From the NCBI RefSeq assembly GCF_900187375.1, contig NZ_FYEW01000001.1, positions 372,001 to 436,000 on the forward strand: a DNA stretch of 64,000 nt, in the 5' to 3' direction. The stretch comes from Hymenobacter gelipurpurascens. Lineage in GTDB: Bacteria; Bacteroidota; Bacteroidia; Cytophagales; Hymenobacteraceae. The translations under genes were made by a program, and so were the position numbers. Positions 40,064 to 48,799 of the stretch are shown here, piece by piece (position 1 is the first letter of the stretch; each line of letters opens with the position of its first letter). The notes beneath the pieces are model-generated. The model made no database searches and had not been told where the DNA came from. It worked only from the letters and a program-made list of their open reading frames with translations.

Positions 40064-42291
40064 GCACAACTAACCATATAGGAAAGCCCACCAGCCGCGT
40101 AGATGGTCCGGCTAAGGTGACGGGCTCGGCTAAGTATGCGGCCGAGTTTCAGGTGCCTAACCTGGCCTACGGCTGGGTAATCAGCAGCCCCATCGCCAAA
40201 GGCAAAATCACGAAAGTACACGCGGAGGAGGTGTTGGCTATACCGGGCGTGCTGGAGGTGTTTTCGCACGAGAATGTGCCTTCATTGGCGTGGTTTGATA
40301 AAAACTACAAGGATGATGTAGCGCCCGGCGGCTCGCCGTTTCGCCCGCTGCACAACAATGAAATCATGTTCAGCCAGCAGCCCATTGCGCTGGTGGTAGC
40401 CGACACGCTGGAACTGGCCCGCTACGCTGCCTCCGTGCTGCGTATCGACTACGACCAGCAGGAACACGATACCAACATCGAGAACAAGCGCGACGAGGGC
40501 TTTGAGCCAGGCCGGGGCAAAACCGGCTGGATGCCACCGCCACCGCCGCGCGGCAACCCCGAAAAAGCCTGGGACGACTCCGTACACCGCATTGAGCAGG
40601 AATACGTGCACGGCACCCAGCACCACAACCCCATGGAGCTGTTTGGCACCACGGTAGAGTGGCGCGGCGATGGCAAAATCACGGCCTACGACAAGACCCA
40701 GGGCGTGGTGAACGTGCAGAACTACCTCACTAAGATTTTCGGGCTGAGCAAGGACGACTGCCGGGTGATAAATCTGTACATGGGCGGCGGTTTCGGCTCG
40801 GGCCTGCGGCCGCAGTACTCCGTGTTTCTGGCAGTGCTGGCCTCTTTGGAACTGAAACGCTCGGTGCGCGTGACGCTCACGCGCCAGCAGATGTTCAGCT
40901 TCGGCCACCGGCCCCACACGCTGCAATATATGAAGCTGGGCACCAACCCCGATGGGACACTGGCCACGCTGCAGCACCATGCTTTGCACGAAACATCCCA
41001 GTTTGAGGACTACACCGAAAACGTAGTGAACTGGAGCGGCATGCTTTACCAGTGCGACAACGTAAAGCTGGGCTATCAGCTCACGAAGCTCGACGTGTTT
41101 ACGCCCCAGGACATGCGTGCCCCGGGCGCCGCCACGGGCTCGTTTGCGCTGGAAGTTGCCATGGATGAAATGGCCTACGCCGCCGGCCTGGACCCCCTGG
41201 ATTTCCGCATCCGCAACTACGCCGAGAAGGACCAAAACCTCGATAAGCCTTTCTCCAGTAAGAAGCTGCGGGACTGCTACCACCTTGGCGCCGCCAAATT
41301 CGGGTGGGACAAGCGCAACCCCGAGCCGCGCTCCATGCGCGACGGGAACCTGCTGGTGGGCTACGGTATGGCCGGGGGCGTCTGGGATGCCTCGCAACAG
41401 AAAGCTGCCGCCAAAGCTTCCCTCACCATGGATGGCAAGCTACTGGTAACCAGCGCCACCGCCGACATCGGGACGGGTACCTACACCATCATGACCCAGA
41501 TTGCAGCCGAGTACATGGGCCTGCCCTTGGAAGCCGTGACCTTTAAGCTGGGCGACACCGACATGCCGGAAGCTCCCGTGCAAGGCGGCTCCTGGACGGC
41601 CGCCTCCGTGGGCACCGCCGTGAAGAACACCTGCGAAGCCCTGGGCGAAAAGCTGCTTAAGCTGGCCCAGAAGATGGAAGGCTCCCCCCTCAAAGGCGCC
41701 AGCATCGAGGACGTACAGTTCGTGAATGGACAGATCCGGCTGCGCAAAGACCCCAACGAAGCCGTGGTACTGCGCGACGTGCTACAGGCCAGCGGCGAGG
41801 ATAAGGTGGAAGCCGACAGCTCGGCCATGCCCAACATGATCAAGCAGCAACCCTACTCCATGCATTCGCACAACGCGGTGTTTGTGGAGGTGAAGGTTGA
41901 TGAGGAACTAGGCACCGTGCACGTTACGCGCGTACTAAATGCGGTGGCTGCTGGCCGCATAATCAACACCAAAACGGCCCGTTCCCAGGTGCTGGGCTCC
42001 ATTGTGTGGGGCATCAGCATGGCCATGATGGAGGAAACCGTCATGGACCACAAGTTCGGGCGCTACATGAACCACAACTACGCCGAGTATCACATCCCCG
42101 TGCAGGCCGACGTACACGACATCGAAGTGCTGTTCGTGGAGGAGGAAGATGACATTGTGAACCCGCTGGGCGTGAAAGGCATCGGGGAGGTAGGCCTATT
42201 GGGGGTGGCCGCCGCCATCACCAACGCCGTCTACCACGCCACCGGTAAGCGTGTCCGTGAGTTGCCTATTATGCTTGACAAGCTGCTGTAA
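40060..42291 (+). CDS. Aldehyde oxidoreductase, molybdopterin-binding subunit (PaoC/YagR-like)
   Basis: The 743-residue catalytic subunit is of the xanthine dehydrogenase family. It has YMGGGFGSGL near 240, QGGSWTAASVGTAV for the molybdopterin cytosine dinucleotide near 510, and the catalytic Glu710 in GVKGIGEVGLLG. Substrates of the family include aromatic and aliphatic aldehydes. No XdhC-like insertion chaperone or MocA is in this operon. It is followed by a strong palindromic terminator. Confidence 0.95.
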   Translation: MSTTNHIGKPTSRVDGPAKVTGSAKYAAEFQVPNLAYGWVISSPIAKGKITKVHAEEVLAIPGVLEVFSHENVPSLAWFDKNYKDDVAPGGSPFRPLHNNEIMFSQQPIALVVADTLELARYAASVLRIDYDQQEHDTNIENKRDEGFEPGRGKTGWMPPPPPRGNPEKAWDDSVHRIEQEYVHGTQHHNPMELFGTTVEWRGDGKITAYDKTQGVVNVQNYLTKIFGLSKDDCRVINLYMGGGFGSGLRPQYSVFLAVLASLELKRSVRVTLTRQQMFSFGHRPHTLQYMKLGTNPDGTLATLQHHALHETSQFEDYTENVVNWSGMLYQCDNVKLGYQLTKLDVFTPQDMRAPGAATGSFALEVAMDEMAYAAGLDPLDFRIRNYAEKDQNLDKPFSSKKLRDCYHLGAAKFGWDKRNPEPRSMRDGNLLVGYGMAGGVWDASQQKAAAKASLTMDGKLLVTSATADIGTGTYTIMTQIAAEYMGLPLEAVTFKLGDTDMPEAPVQGGSWTAASVGTAVKNTCEALGEKLLKLAQKMEGSPLKGASIEDVQFVNGQIRLRKDPNEAVVLRDVLQASGEDKVEADSSAMPNMIKQQPYSMHSHNAVFVEVKVDEELGTVHVTRVLNAVAAGRIINTKTARSQVLGSIVWGISMAMMEETVMDHKFGRYMNHNYAEYHIPVQADVHDIEVLFVEEEDDIVNPLGVKGIGEVGLLGVAAAITNAVYHATGKRVRELPIMLDKLL

Positions 42292-42302
42292 TTTTGATTG
42301 CT

Positions 42303-42360
42303 GTTATAATACAAAAAAGCCCCGGTGCCGTAAGGTGCCGGGGCTTTTTTGTATTATAAC
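42303..42360. terminator. Long palindromic terminator after the molybdenum operon
   Basis: Two perfect 23-bp arms (GTTATAATACAAAAAAGCCC...) with a 12-nt loop that itself holds a GGTGCCG direct repeat. T runs occur in both orientations, so it can terminate the aldehyde oxidoreductase operon and the convergent lipoprotein gene ending at 42442. Confidence 0.9.
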
Positions 42361-42441
42361 ATTGAGCATTTATACCTGACAGGGGCGCTATAAGGTTGTC
42401 ATGGCAAGCAACCAACCGGTTACTTGGCTATAACAAGGCGC

Positions 42442-42909
42442 TTAATTCACCTTGACGTATTTCTCAATATTTATTCGGTTGATGCCGCTAGCTTCCACCT
42501 TCTCTACGCCCTGCTGAACCAAGGTGTCATTCTTAATAGAGACGGTAAAGGCAAAATCATTTCCCTCCCAGTTCCGGGCGCTGCAATATTCTAGGTGCTC
42601 GGAGTAAGTACTGTCCTTGAGAGAGTAGCGGCCTCCACCCGACACATACACGGCGGAGTCTTTGCCTTTGTGTACATCGTGCTGTAAAAAGGCGAAGTGA
42701 GTATCATTGATGATTTTAACGAAGGATATATTCTTGTTTCTAGTGTAGTCAGTAATAATGGTATCGCCCTTATCTATTACAGTGCCTGTAATAAGCTGCC
42801 AAGTACCGACTATTGGCGTATCTCTTGAATCTGCTGCCTTTCGAGCAGCATCTGAGTTGCATGATACAAGCGATAAGGCAACCGCTACGAATCCTAGTAC
42901 TGTTCTCAT
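42442..42909 (-). CDS. Lipocalin-like lipoprotein of unknown function
   Basis: The 155-residue protein has a lipoprotein signal (lipobox LSLVSC, near residue 17). A beta-rich domain follows that starts IVGTWQLITG, the GxW start of small Bacteroidota lipocalin-like lipoproteins. The remainder (HFAFLQHDVH, GGGRYSLKDSTYSEHLEYC) is consistent with that group. Ligand unknown. By eye the gene is AT-rich against its neighbours. Confidence 0.7.
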   Translation of the reverse strand: MRTVLGFVAVALSLVSCNSDAARKAADSRDTPIVGTWQLITGTVIDKGDTIITDYTRNKNISFVKIINDTHFAFLQHDVHKGKDSAVYVSGGGRYSLKDSTYSEHLEYCSARNWEGNDFAFTVSIKNDTLVQQGVEKVEASGINRINIEKYVKVN

Positions 42910-43003
42910 AAGGGCGAGGTATAGTATATAAACTATATACTGCGTAAGTACGGCAACTAACCTTGATTTACCACTGATAGAAAGTTGTAATATTAAAGAA
43001 TGC

Positions 43004-44698
43004 CTATGTCAGCTCAGCCAAAAACTGCCGCGCCGCTATAAGCTCTGGGCGCGTGGTTTGGGGTGCATTGGCGCTCTTCAGCAGTTGTTGATAGTAGCGC
43101 CGAGCCTTGGTCGTGTCGCCGGACTTAGATGCGGCGGTGGCGGCACCGTAGAGGCCGTTTAGGCGGTTGGGGTGTTGCGTTAAGTCGGCCTCGTAGGCCA
43201 ATAGAGCCTGCTGGGGTTGGTTGAGCTGTAACAGAAGGTCGCCGAGTATTTCGCGGGCGGGCAGGACCTCACTGGGCGTTACGGCATGTTTCTGCGTGCG
43301 GTCCTCGGTATCGGCGGCCAGATGCATGAGCTGAAGCGCCTCCTGGGTGTTGCCTTGGGCCGCCAGCAGCCAGGCTTGCGCTGATTTCAGCTGAATAGCC
43401 ACTTGGGTGGCTTTGTACTGATCTTTTTGCCGCAGCAAGATGTCGTGGCTGGCCTGCAGCTGCCGTAACTCCTGCCGTGCCGAATCGAGCTGGCCGATGT
43501 GGGTGTAGCCGAGGGAGCGGGTGAAATGCACCATGGCTTTCTGCCACGGAAACTCTTCCCAAGCCACATTCGCCGTCGGAATTTTCAGGTGGGCCGCTTC
43601 CTGCCACAGCTTGTTTTCCAGTACGTAGCGGCTCGGAATAGCCGCCAGGGCGTAGGCCACTTTAAAGTTTGCCGGATGCACTTCCCGGATGGTCTGCAGA
43701 TACTGCCATTGCGCTTTGGCCTGCCGGTTATCGGCTTTTTGGAGGTAGGCATACGTTAGGTAGTCCAGCGCGTGCAGCTCCTCATCCCAATGGCCTTTGA
43801 TGCCCGTATTTTCGGCGTAGCACCTAGCCGAGGCGGCGGCATCCAGATTAGAGGCCACGCAGTCGTCCCATAGGCCTAGCCTGACGAAAATGTGGGAGGG
43901 CATGTGCTGGGCGTGGGCCGAGGAGGGCGCAATGGCCGCGTACTTTTTGGCCGCCGGCAAGGCCTGGGCCGCCAGCTCAGGGGAGTCGTAGCTATGAATG
44001 ATGTAGTGAATAATGCCCGGGTGATTGGGCGCGCTCAGCGACAAGGCCGTGAGCATGGTGCCGGCCTGGCGTTGCCGACGGAAGGTTTTATCGGCGGGGT
44101 CGGCGGCGCCATTGAGGGCTAGCGCGTAAAAGATAGCCGCCTCCTTATCCTCAGGGTAAGTGGCGTGCAGTTTCGCCATGGCCTGCTCAAACCGGGCACA
44201 CCGGACAGCATGCGCGGTGGTAGCCCCATCCTGATAGAACTGCGCTAGAGCATGGATGTATGCCGTTTCGCGAGGCGTTTTTTGCGGAATACGCTGCGCA
44301 ATGGTTATGGCTTTAGTGCCTTTGGCTAGCTCAGCTGGGGTAGGGGGCGCCCAAAGCGGGTGGTAGTTAGCCATGGCCACGCCCCAGTAAGCCATGGCGC
44401 AACCAGGTTCCCGGTCGATGATGTTAGCAAAAGCCTTCTCCGCTTCGTCGTACTCGAAGGAATGCAGCAGCGAAACGGCCAGATTAAAATCGGCTTTATC
44501 GGTAGCAGCACAAGAAGTTTCAAACCCGGAAAAGCCGTATTGCTGGTTGGGAATGCCGCAGACCACAGGCGAACCACGGTTGAGGTTAATTTCCCGGATA
44601 GCCTCAGCCGAGGGGGCAGATGCCTTTTCCCGACAGGAAGCCAAAGCACCAAGCAGCCCTACAATTACCAAACGACTTATGAAAAGCGCCTTATGCAT
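43004..44698 (-). CDS. Tetratricopeptide repeat lipoprotein
   Basis: The 564-residue protein has a lipoprotein signal (lipobox LGALASC, near residue 22). It is mainly helical TPR units, e.g. FEYDEAEKAFANIIDREPG...AYWG near 95 and QPQQALLAYEADLTQHPNRLNGLYGAATAASKSGD near the end. AQHMPSHIFVRLGLWDDC in the middle is a conserved segment of a widespread family of unknown function. It probably mediates protein contacts in the envelope. It is monocistronic. Confidence 0.82.
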   Translation of the reverse strand: MHKALFISRLVIVGLLGALASCREKASAPSAEAIREINLNRGSPVVCGIPNQQYGFSGFETSCAATDKADFNLAVSLLHSFEYDEAEKAFANIIDREPGCAMAYWGVAMANYHPLWAPPTPAELAKGTKAITIAQRIPQKTPRETAYIHALAQFYQDGATTAHAVRCARFEQAMAKLHATYPEDKEAAIFYALALNGAADPADKTFRRQRQAGTMLTALSLSAPNHPGIIHYIIHSYDSPELAAQALPAAKKYAAIAPSSAHAQHMPSHIFVRLGLWDDCVASNLDAAASARCYAENTGIKGHWDEELHALDYLTYAYLQKADNRQAKAQWQYLQTIREVHPANFKVAYALAAIPSRYVLENKLWQEAAHLKIPTANVAWEEFPWQKAMVHFTRSLGYTHIGQLDSARQELRQLQASHDILLRQKDQYKATQVAIQLKSAQAWLLAAQGNTQEALQLMHLAADTEDRTQKHAVTPSEVLPAREILGDLLLQLNQPQQALLAYEADLTQHPNRLNGLYGAATAASKSGDTTKARRYYQQLLKSANAPQTTRPELIAARQFLAELT

Positions 44699-44833
44699 AG
44701 CCGATTTGGGGAAGTTAGGTGTGCTTCAAATACTGCTTGTGCTTCCCCAGATAATGAAGCGGCCTATTTCTGCCTTACCACCTAAAAGCAGAATTTATTC
44801 GATTGTTTGAATATAGCAAAATCCTGCCCGACC

Positions 44834-44862
44834 GTCATGCGGAGCGCAGACGAAGCATCTCT
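44834..44862. repeat. Dispersed repeat copy (GTCATGCGGAGCGCAGACG...)
   Basis: It matches the copy at 18322-18349 except for a few bases (GTCATGCGGAGCGCAGACGA versus GTCATGCTGAGCGCAGCCGA, followed in both by AGCATCT). Next to it lies a hairpin made of the same words. Confidence 0.6.
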
Positions 44863-44888
44863 ACCGCTTCTCTAGGCCAGTCGATTAG

Positions 44889-44927
44889 CCACCTGTCATG
44901 CTTCGACAAGCTCAGCATGACAGGTGG
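44889..44927. repeat. Palindromic repeat hairpin (TGTCATGCTTCGAC...)
   Basis: A perfect 14-bp stem CCACCTGTCATGCT / AGCATGACAGGTGG closes an 11-nt loop TCGACAAGCTC. It combines the repeat word GTCATGC with its complement, as REP-like intergenic elements do. Confidence 0.65.
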
Positions 44928-45022
44928 TTTATCAAAGTCGGCAAGCGAGATTTGAGCACTGGCTTGATGCGCTACATGATCTGTACCACGTTCGGGGAGG
45001 TGAATTCAGCCCCAGGTAGGAG

Positions 45023-46195
45023 TTAATTCACTTCCGAATCCTTACCACTGAACAACCCCCACAACCCTAGCACTGGCCCAATGGCCAGCGTCATATATAG
45101 GTAATGCGGCTGCAGGAAGTGGGCTAGGAAGCTTGTGAACTGGATGCTCACAATGGTAAGAGCAAAGCCGAGACAGTTGACGATGGTCAGGGACGTGCCG
45201 CGCGTGGCTTCCGGGGCGTTCTGGGCCACCAGCGTCGAGAACAACGGCGAATCGGCTACCACTACGAGGCCCCAGAAGAACAGAAAACCCAGCAGCAAGT
45301 CCGGCGAGTTGCCCCGCAGAAACAGCGGCGACACCAGGCAGCACAAACCCGACAGGCCTAGCGCCGCAGCCGCCACCGGGCGCGCCCCCAGCCGCTGCGA
45401 CAGTAGGCCACTCCCGACGCACGCCAGGCTACCCACCCCAATAATCAGGAAGGAGAGGAAAGGCACCCGAAATCCTGCTTCGGGGTGGGCGGTGTTGTAA
45501 GCCGCCAGCAGCATCGGCACAAAAGCCCAGAACGTATATAGCTCCCACATGTGCCCGAAGTAGCCGAACGCCGCCGCCCGAAACTCCGGCCGCCGGAACC
45601 CCGCCAGAAACGCCGTAAGCTGCAGGTGCTGGCCCGCGCGGCGGTGGGGCCCGTCGGGAACCAGCAGCACCAGCGCTAGGCCACCCAGCACCGCCAGCCC
45701 CGAGGTAGCCAGCGTAACGTAGTGCCACGGCAAATGCGCCGCCAAGCTCCTGAGCAAGTGCGGAAACGCCGTACCCAGCACCAGCGCCCCCACCAGAAAC
45801 CCCAACGACTTGCCTAGGCCACTCTGGTAATAATCGGAGGCGATTTTCATGCCCACCGGATAGATGCCCGCCAGGAAAAAGCCCGTCAGAAACCGAAATG
45901 CCAGTAAGCCCTCCTGGCCCAGGCCACTGAGGTTGATGCCCAGGTTACAGAGCGCCGCCAGCACCGCGCACACGAAGAACACCCGCGAGGGAGAAAACCG
46001 GTCGGAGATGGCCAGCAGGGCGAAGGCCAGCGTGCCGCTGATAAAGCCGAGCTGCACGGCACTGGTAAGGGTAGCCACAAAGCCGGGCACCAGGTGAAAT
46101 TGGGCGGCTATATCAGGGGCAATAGCATTGCCAGCAAACCAGAGCGAAGTGCAGAAAAACTGCGCCAGCACAATGGTGGGTAAGATGCGAGACAT
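45023..46195 (-). CDS. MFS transporter
   Basis: The 390-residue protein has about 12 membrane helices in two six-helix bundles. The loop after helix 2 reads LLAISDRFSPSRVF, a version of the MFS GxLxDRxGRR motif, and FLTGFFLAGIYPVGMKIASDYY lies in helix 4-5. The substrate is unclear; cyanate/nitrate-like and sugar exporters share the fold. I chose ATG 46195 (MSRILPTIVLAQFF); the frame extends 23 codons upstream without homology. Confidence 0.88.
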   Translation of the reverse strand: MSRILPTIVLAQFFCTSLWFAGNAIAPDIAAQFHLVPGFVATLTSAVQLGFISGTLAFALLAISDRFSPSRVFFVCAVLAALCNLGINLSGLGQEGLLAFRFLTGFFLAGIYPVGMKIASDYYQSGLGKSLGFLVGALVLGTAFPHLLRSLAAHLPWHYVTLATSGLAVLGGLALVLLVPDGPHRRAGQHLQLTAFLAGFRRPEFRAAAFGYFGHMWELYTFWAFVPMLLAAYNTAHPEAGFRVPFLSFLIIGVGSLACVGSGLLSQRLGARPVAAAALGLSGLCCLVSPLFLRGNSPDLLLGFLFFWGLVVVADSPLFSTLVAQNAPEATRGTSLTIVNCLGFALTIVSIQFTSFLAHFLQPHYLYMTLAIGPVLGLWGLFSGKDSEVN

Positions 46196-46474
46196 GAGGC
46201 AGACGGGGTGGGAGCGGATGGGGCCGGCAAAGTACCCAAATCTGCCGGTGGCGCCGCGTACCATCGAGCGCTAGGCCAGTTGCTTTTGCTGGCGGCGCAT
46301 GGGCGAGGTATTCCCCGCCGCCCACCGTCGGCTAAGCGCAACTCGTGAGTGGGAGTGAAGGAGTCAGAAAAGATGAGCCGGAAGAAACTGGGTAGCAGAG
46401 GGAAACGCCGCCCGCCTTCCGGCGAGCGACGGGCAGTCGGCCCTTCCCACGAGGCGTTCTGCCATTCCCAACTT
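46196..46474. other. Intergenic region between MFS gene and GH65 terminator
   Basis: About 280 bases, GC-rich, no gene seen. A CCGGCA / TGCCGG inverted repeat about 30 nt upstream of the MFS start could be an operator. Confidence 0.4.
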
Positions 46475-46532
46475 GCGGTACCTCACCCCAACCCCCTCTC
46501 TCTGAGGGGAGGGGTTGGGGTGGGGTTACCGC
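46475..46532 (-). terminator. Hairpin terminator of the GH65 gene
   Basis: Arms GCGGTA-CCTCACCCCAACCCC and GGGGTTGGGGTGGGGTTACCGC form an imperfect, GC-rich hairpin of about 20 bp. The GH65 stop codon (46526-46528) lies inside the right arm, as the miaA stop lies inside its palindrome. CCTCACCCCAACCCC is a low-complexity word that may recur elsewhere in the genome. Confidence 0.65.
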
Positions 46533-48571
46533 GTAACAGAGTAAGTTTTGCGCTGCGGCCCAGCCCCCGTGATGCGCACGGATTTCCAGCCGGTGGGCAA
46601 GGTGCTTTTGCGTTGGGCTAGGCCACTTGGGGTGATTTCCAGGCCCCCGAAACCCATCATGACGGCCTGCAGCACCCCACCTGCGCCGGTGGCGAAGTAG
46701 GGGTTGGTGCCGCCTTTGGTTTCGGCGATGACGCGGAAGGGCGGCAGCAGATTGGGCAGGTAGGCGTCCTGGAAGAAATGCTGCGCCTTGTCGGCGTTGC
46801 CGAGGCGGGAGTAGAGCAGCGCAAAAATGGCCTGGGTCATGGCGGGTGTGCCCTCGGTGGGCACCCGGGTTTCGTAGTAGGCCAGGTCTTTCCGAATCTG
46901 GGCCGGGTCGGTGATGACGCTGAGCGGGTAGGCCAGTAGGTTTACATCGCCCTGCTTAATGCCCTCGCCCTTGTAAGTGGCATGCTCCTGCGTGGTGCCG
47001 TCGGGCATCTTCAGGATCGGGATGTTCTGGGCTACGTGCAGCCAGTCGGGGTTGGCTTTCAGGCCGAGCAGTTTGGCGGCGGCCGTCGCATTGCGCAGGT
47101 TTACCTGGGCGGCGGCGTTGGTGAAGGCGTTGTTGTCCACGTTTTCGGCCCATTCATCAGCCGCCACCACATTCTTGATATCGTAGTGGCCTGGGCCGTT
47201 GCGCTCCACGCGGCTGGCCCAGAAATCGGCCGTAGCCGACAGAATCGGGTAGCCTTTCTCACGCAGCCAGTCCTTGTCCTGGGTCACGCAGTAATACTGC
47301 CAGGCTGCCAGCGCCACGCAGCCAGAAATATGGTGCTCGAAGGGACCACTCAGAGCCCACACCGGCGTTTCCTCCACGCCCGTGTCGGCGCTTTCCCAGG
47401 GGTATTGGGCACCCTGGTAACCGTGGGCAAAGGCGTTGCGGCGGGCCGGCTCCAGGCGCTGGAAGCGGTACTCAATCAGGGACTTCGCAATATCGGGGTG
47501 CAGCACCAGCAGGGCCGGGAACATCCACACATCGGTGTCCCAGAACACGTGCCCGTTGTAGCCCAGCCCCGAAAGGCCCATGGGCGAGGGGGAAAATGCG
47601 GTGCCGGCCCTGGAGAAGCTGTAGAGATGGTAGAGCATGCTGTGCACATCCTGCTGGGCCTGTGCGTCGCCCTCAATCTGAATGTCGCTTTTCCAGAGTT
47701 CCTGCCAGGCTTTGGTGTGGTAGGCCAGTAGCCGGTCCTTGCCTTCGAGGCGGGCGAAGATGGTGAGGCGCTCGGCCTCATTTAGGGGGTCGTCGTGGTG
47801 GGCGGAGGTGATGCTGGAGCCCGCCACGGCGTAGGAGTACGTTTGGCCCGCTTTCAACTGCTTCCCGAATTTCATCAGGTGCATGTTGTTGTCCCACATC
47901 TCATGTATCACGTTGGGCTCCTGGCCGTGGGCTTCCCCAAACAAAAACGTATTGGAGGCGCACAGCTGCATCTTGCCAGTTGGGCTCCGGGCCGAGGACG
48001 TGAGCAGGCTCAGCGTGACGTGGGGCCGGTCAATTTCGTTGTAGTAGTTCTGCGCGTCGCGGAGGGCGTCGGGCGTTTCCAGCACGCTGGCAGCCGTCAT
48101 GCTCAGGTCTTTTTTGGCCGTGATGGACACATCCAGCAGGGCCGTGAAAGGCAGGTGGCGTAGCGTGTAATAGGTGTAGCTGATAGTAGCCTTATCCTGG
48201 TAGTCAAACGAGGTGGTGAAGCTGCCCCGCTGCATGTCCAGCTCTTGGCGGAAGTTAGTGGCGTCCTTGCTCGAAAGGCGGCGGCCGTCCACTTCCAGGT
48301 ACATATTCAGCAGGTTGAAGCTGTTGAGAAAGTTGCTCACCCGGCCCCGCCCATACTGGTCGTAGGCTCCGGCCAGCACCACGCTCTTCACCTGAAACGG
48401 CTCCGGCGACGACACAATGCCCAGCATCCCGTTGGCCACCATCACGCCGTAGTAGTTCTTGGGGTCAATCTGGGTGGCCGTAAGGCGCCAGGGGTCGGGC
48501 GCTGTTTGGGCGCGGGAGGTAGCCGCCAAGAGCCAAAGCGTACAGAAAAGCAGAAAGCGGGTGGAAAGCAT
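46526..48571 (-). CDS. Periplasmic glycoside hydrolase family 65 enzyme
   Basis: The 681-residue protein has a signal peptide (MLSTRFLLFCTLWLLAATSRA, cleavage near 21), an N-terminal beta-sandwich and an (alpha/alpha)6 barrel. Diagnostic segments are GHVFWDTDVWMFPAL near 330 and DEWAENVDNNAFT with the likely general acid Glu473. GH65 holds cytoplasmic phosphorylases of maltose, trehalose and kojibiose and some secreted hydrolases. The signal peptide and SusCD neighbours favour a hydrolase of alpha-glucosidic sugars in the periplasm. It is the last gene of the locus. ATG 48571 gives the cleanest signal. Confidence 0.9.
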   Translation of the reverse strand: MLSTRFLLFCTLWLLAATSRAQTAPDPWRLTATQIDPKNYYGVMVANGMLGIVSSPEPFQVKSVVLAGAYDQYGRGRVSNFLNSFNLLNMYLEVDGRRLSSKDATNFRQELDMQRGSFTTSFDYQDKATISYTYYTLRHLPFTALLDVSITAKKDLSMTAASVLETPDALRDAQNYYNEIDRPHVTLSLLTSSARSPTGKMQLCASNTFLFGEAHGQEPNVIHEMWDNNMHLMKFGKQLKAGQTYSYAVAGSSITSAHHDDPLNEAERLTIFARLEGKDRLLAYHTKAWQELWKSDIQIEGDAQAQQDVHSMLYHLYSFSRAGTAFSPSPMGLSGLGYNGHVFWDTDVWMFPALLVLHPDIAKSLIEYRFQRLEPARRNAFAHGYQGAQYPWESADTGVEETPVWALSGPFEHHISGCVALAAWQYYCVTQDKDWLREKGYPILSATADFWASRVERNGPGHYDIKNVVAADEWAENVDNNAFTNAAAQVNLRNATAAAKLLGLKANPDWLHVAQNIPILKMPDGTTQEHATYKGEGIKQGDVNLLAYPLSVITDPAQIRKDLAYYETRVPTEGTPAMTQAIFALLYSRLGNADKAQHFFQDAYLPNLLPPFRVIAETKGGTNPYFATGAGGVLQAVMMGFGGLEITPSGLAQRKSTLPTGWKSVRITGAGPQRKTYSVTR

Positions 48572-48679
48572 GCAGGAAATGTAGGGTGAGGCAGTGCAGG
48601 TGGGTGGTGCAGTGCAGAGGCGCATATTTATTGGCTAATGTGATCCGCTAGGCCACCTTTAGCGGTAGCAATTTGGCAT

Positions 48680-48722
48680 GTAGGCCACTCATTCCTGCTG
48701 ACGAGCCAACTGGAGTGGCCTA
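48680..48722. repeat. Inverted repeat with GTAGGCCACTC ends
   Basis: A perfect 11-bp stem GTAGGCCACTC / GAGTGGCCTAC with a 21-nt spacer lies between the SusD and GH65 genes. The arms are the recurring TAGGCC word, so it may simply be two opposed copies of it. Confidence 0.45.
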
Positions 48723-48733
48723 CGCACAGACAA

Positions 48734-48769
48734 GCCGTTGGCCGCTACTGCGTAGCAGCAACCAACGGC
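48734..48769 (-). terminator. Hairpin downstream of susD
   Basis: Stem GCCGTTGG / CCAACGGC (48734-48741, 48762-48769) with a smaller inner stem GCTAC/GTAGC, 31 nt after the SusD stop. No strong T tract. It may attenuate read-through into the GH65 gene. Confidence 0.5.
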
Positions 48770-48799
48770 CTGTTGATGCATTAGCGAAAGGAGCTTGTG

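Larger units (their letters stand above)
44699..45022. other. Gene-free stretch with dispersed repeats
   Basis: About 320 bases that hold two repeat units (44834-44862 and 44889-44927) and no gene. It lies downstream of the MFS gene and upstream of the TPR gene. Confidence 0.55.

Noticed and set aside
40282..41397. A 370-codon minus-strand frame opposite the molybdopterin subunit gene
   Set aside because: It lies wholly inside a gene with clear catalytic motifs and has the skewed composition of an antisense frame.
48680..48722. A terminator or mobile end made of GTAGGCCACTC inverted repeats
   Set aside because: The arms are just two opposed copies of the common TAGGCC word; kept only as a low-confidence repeat.
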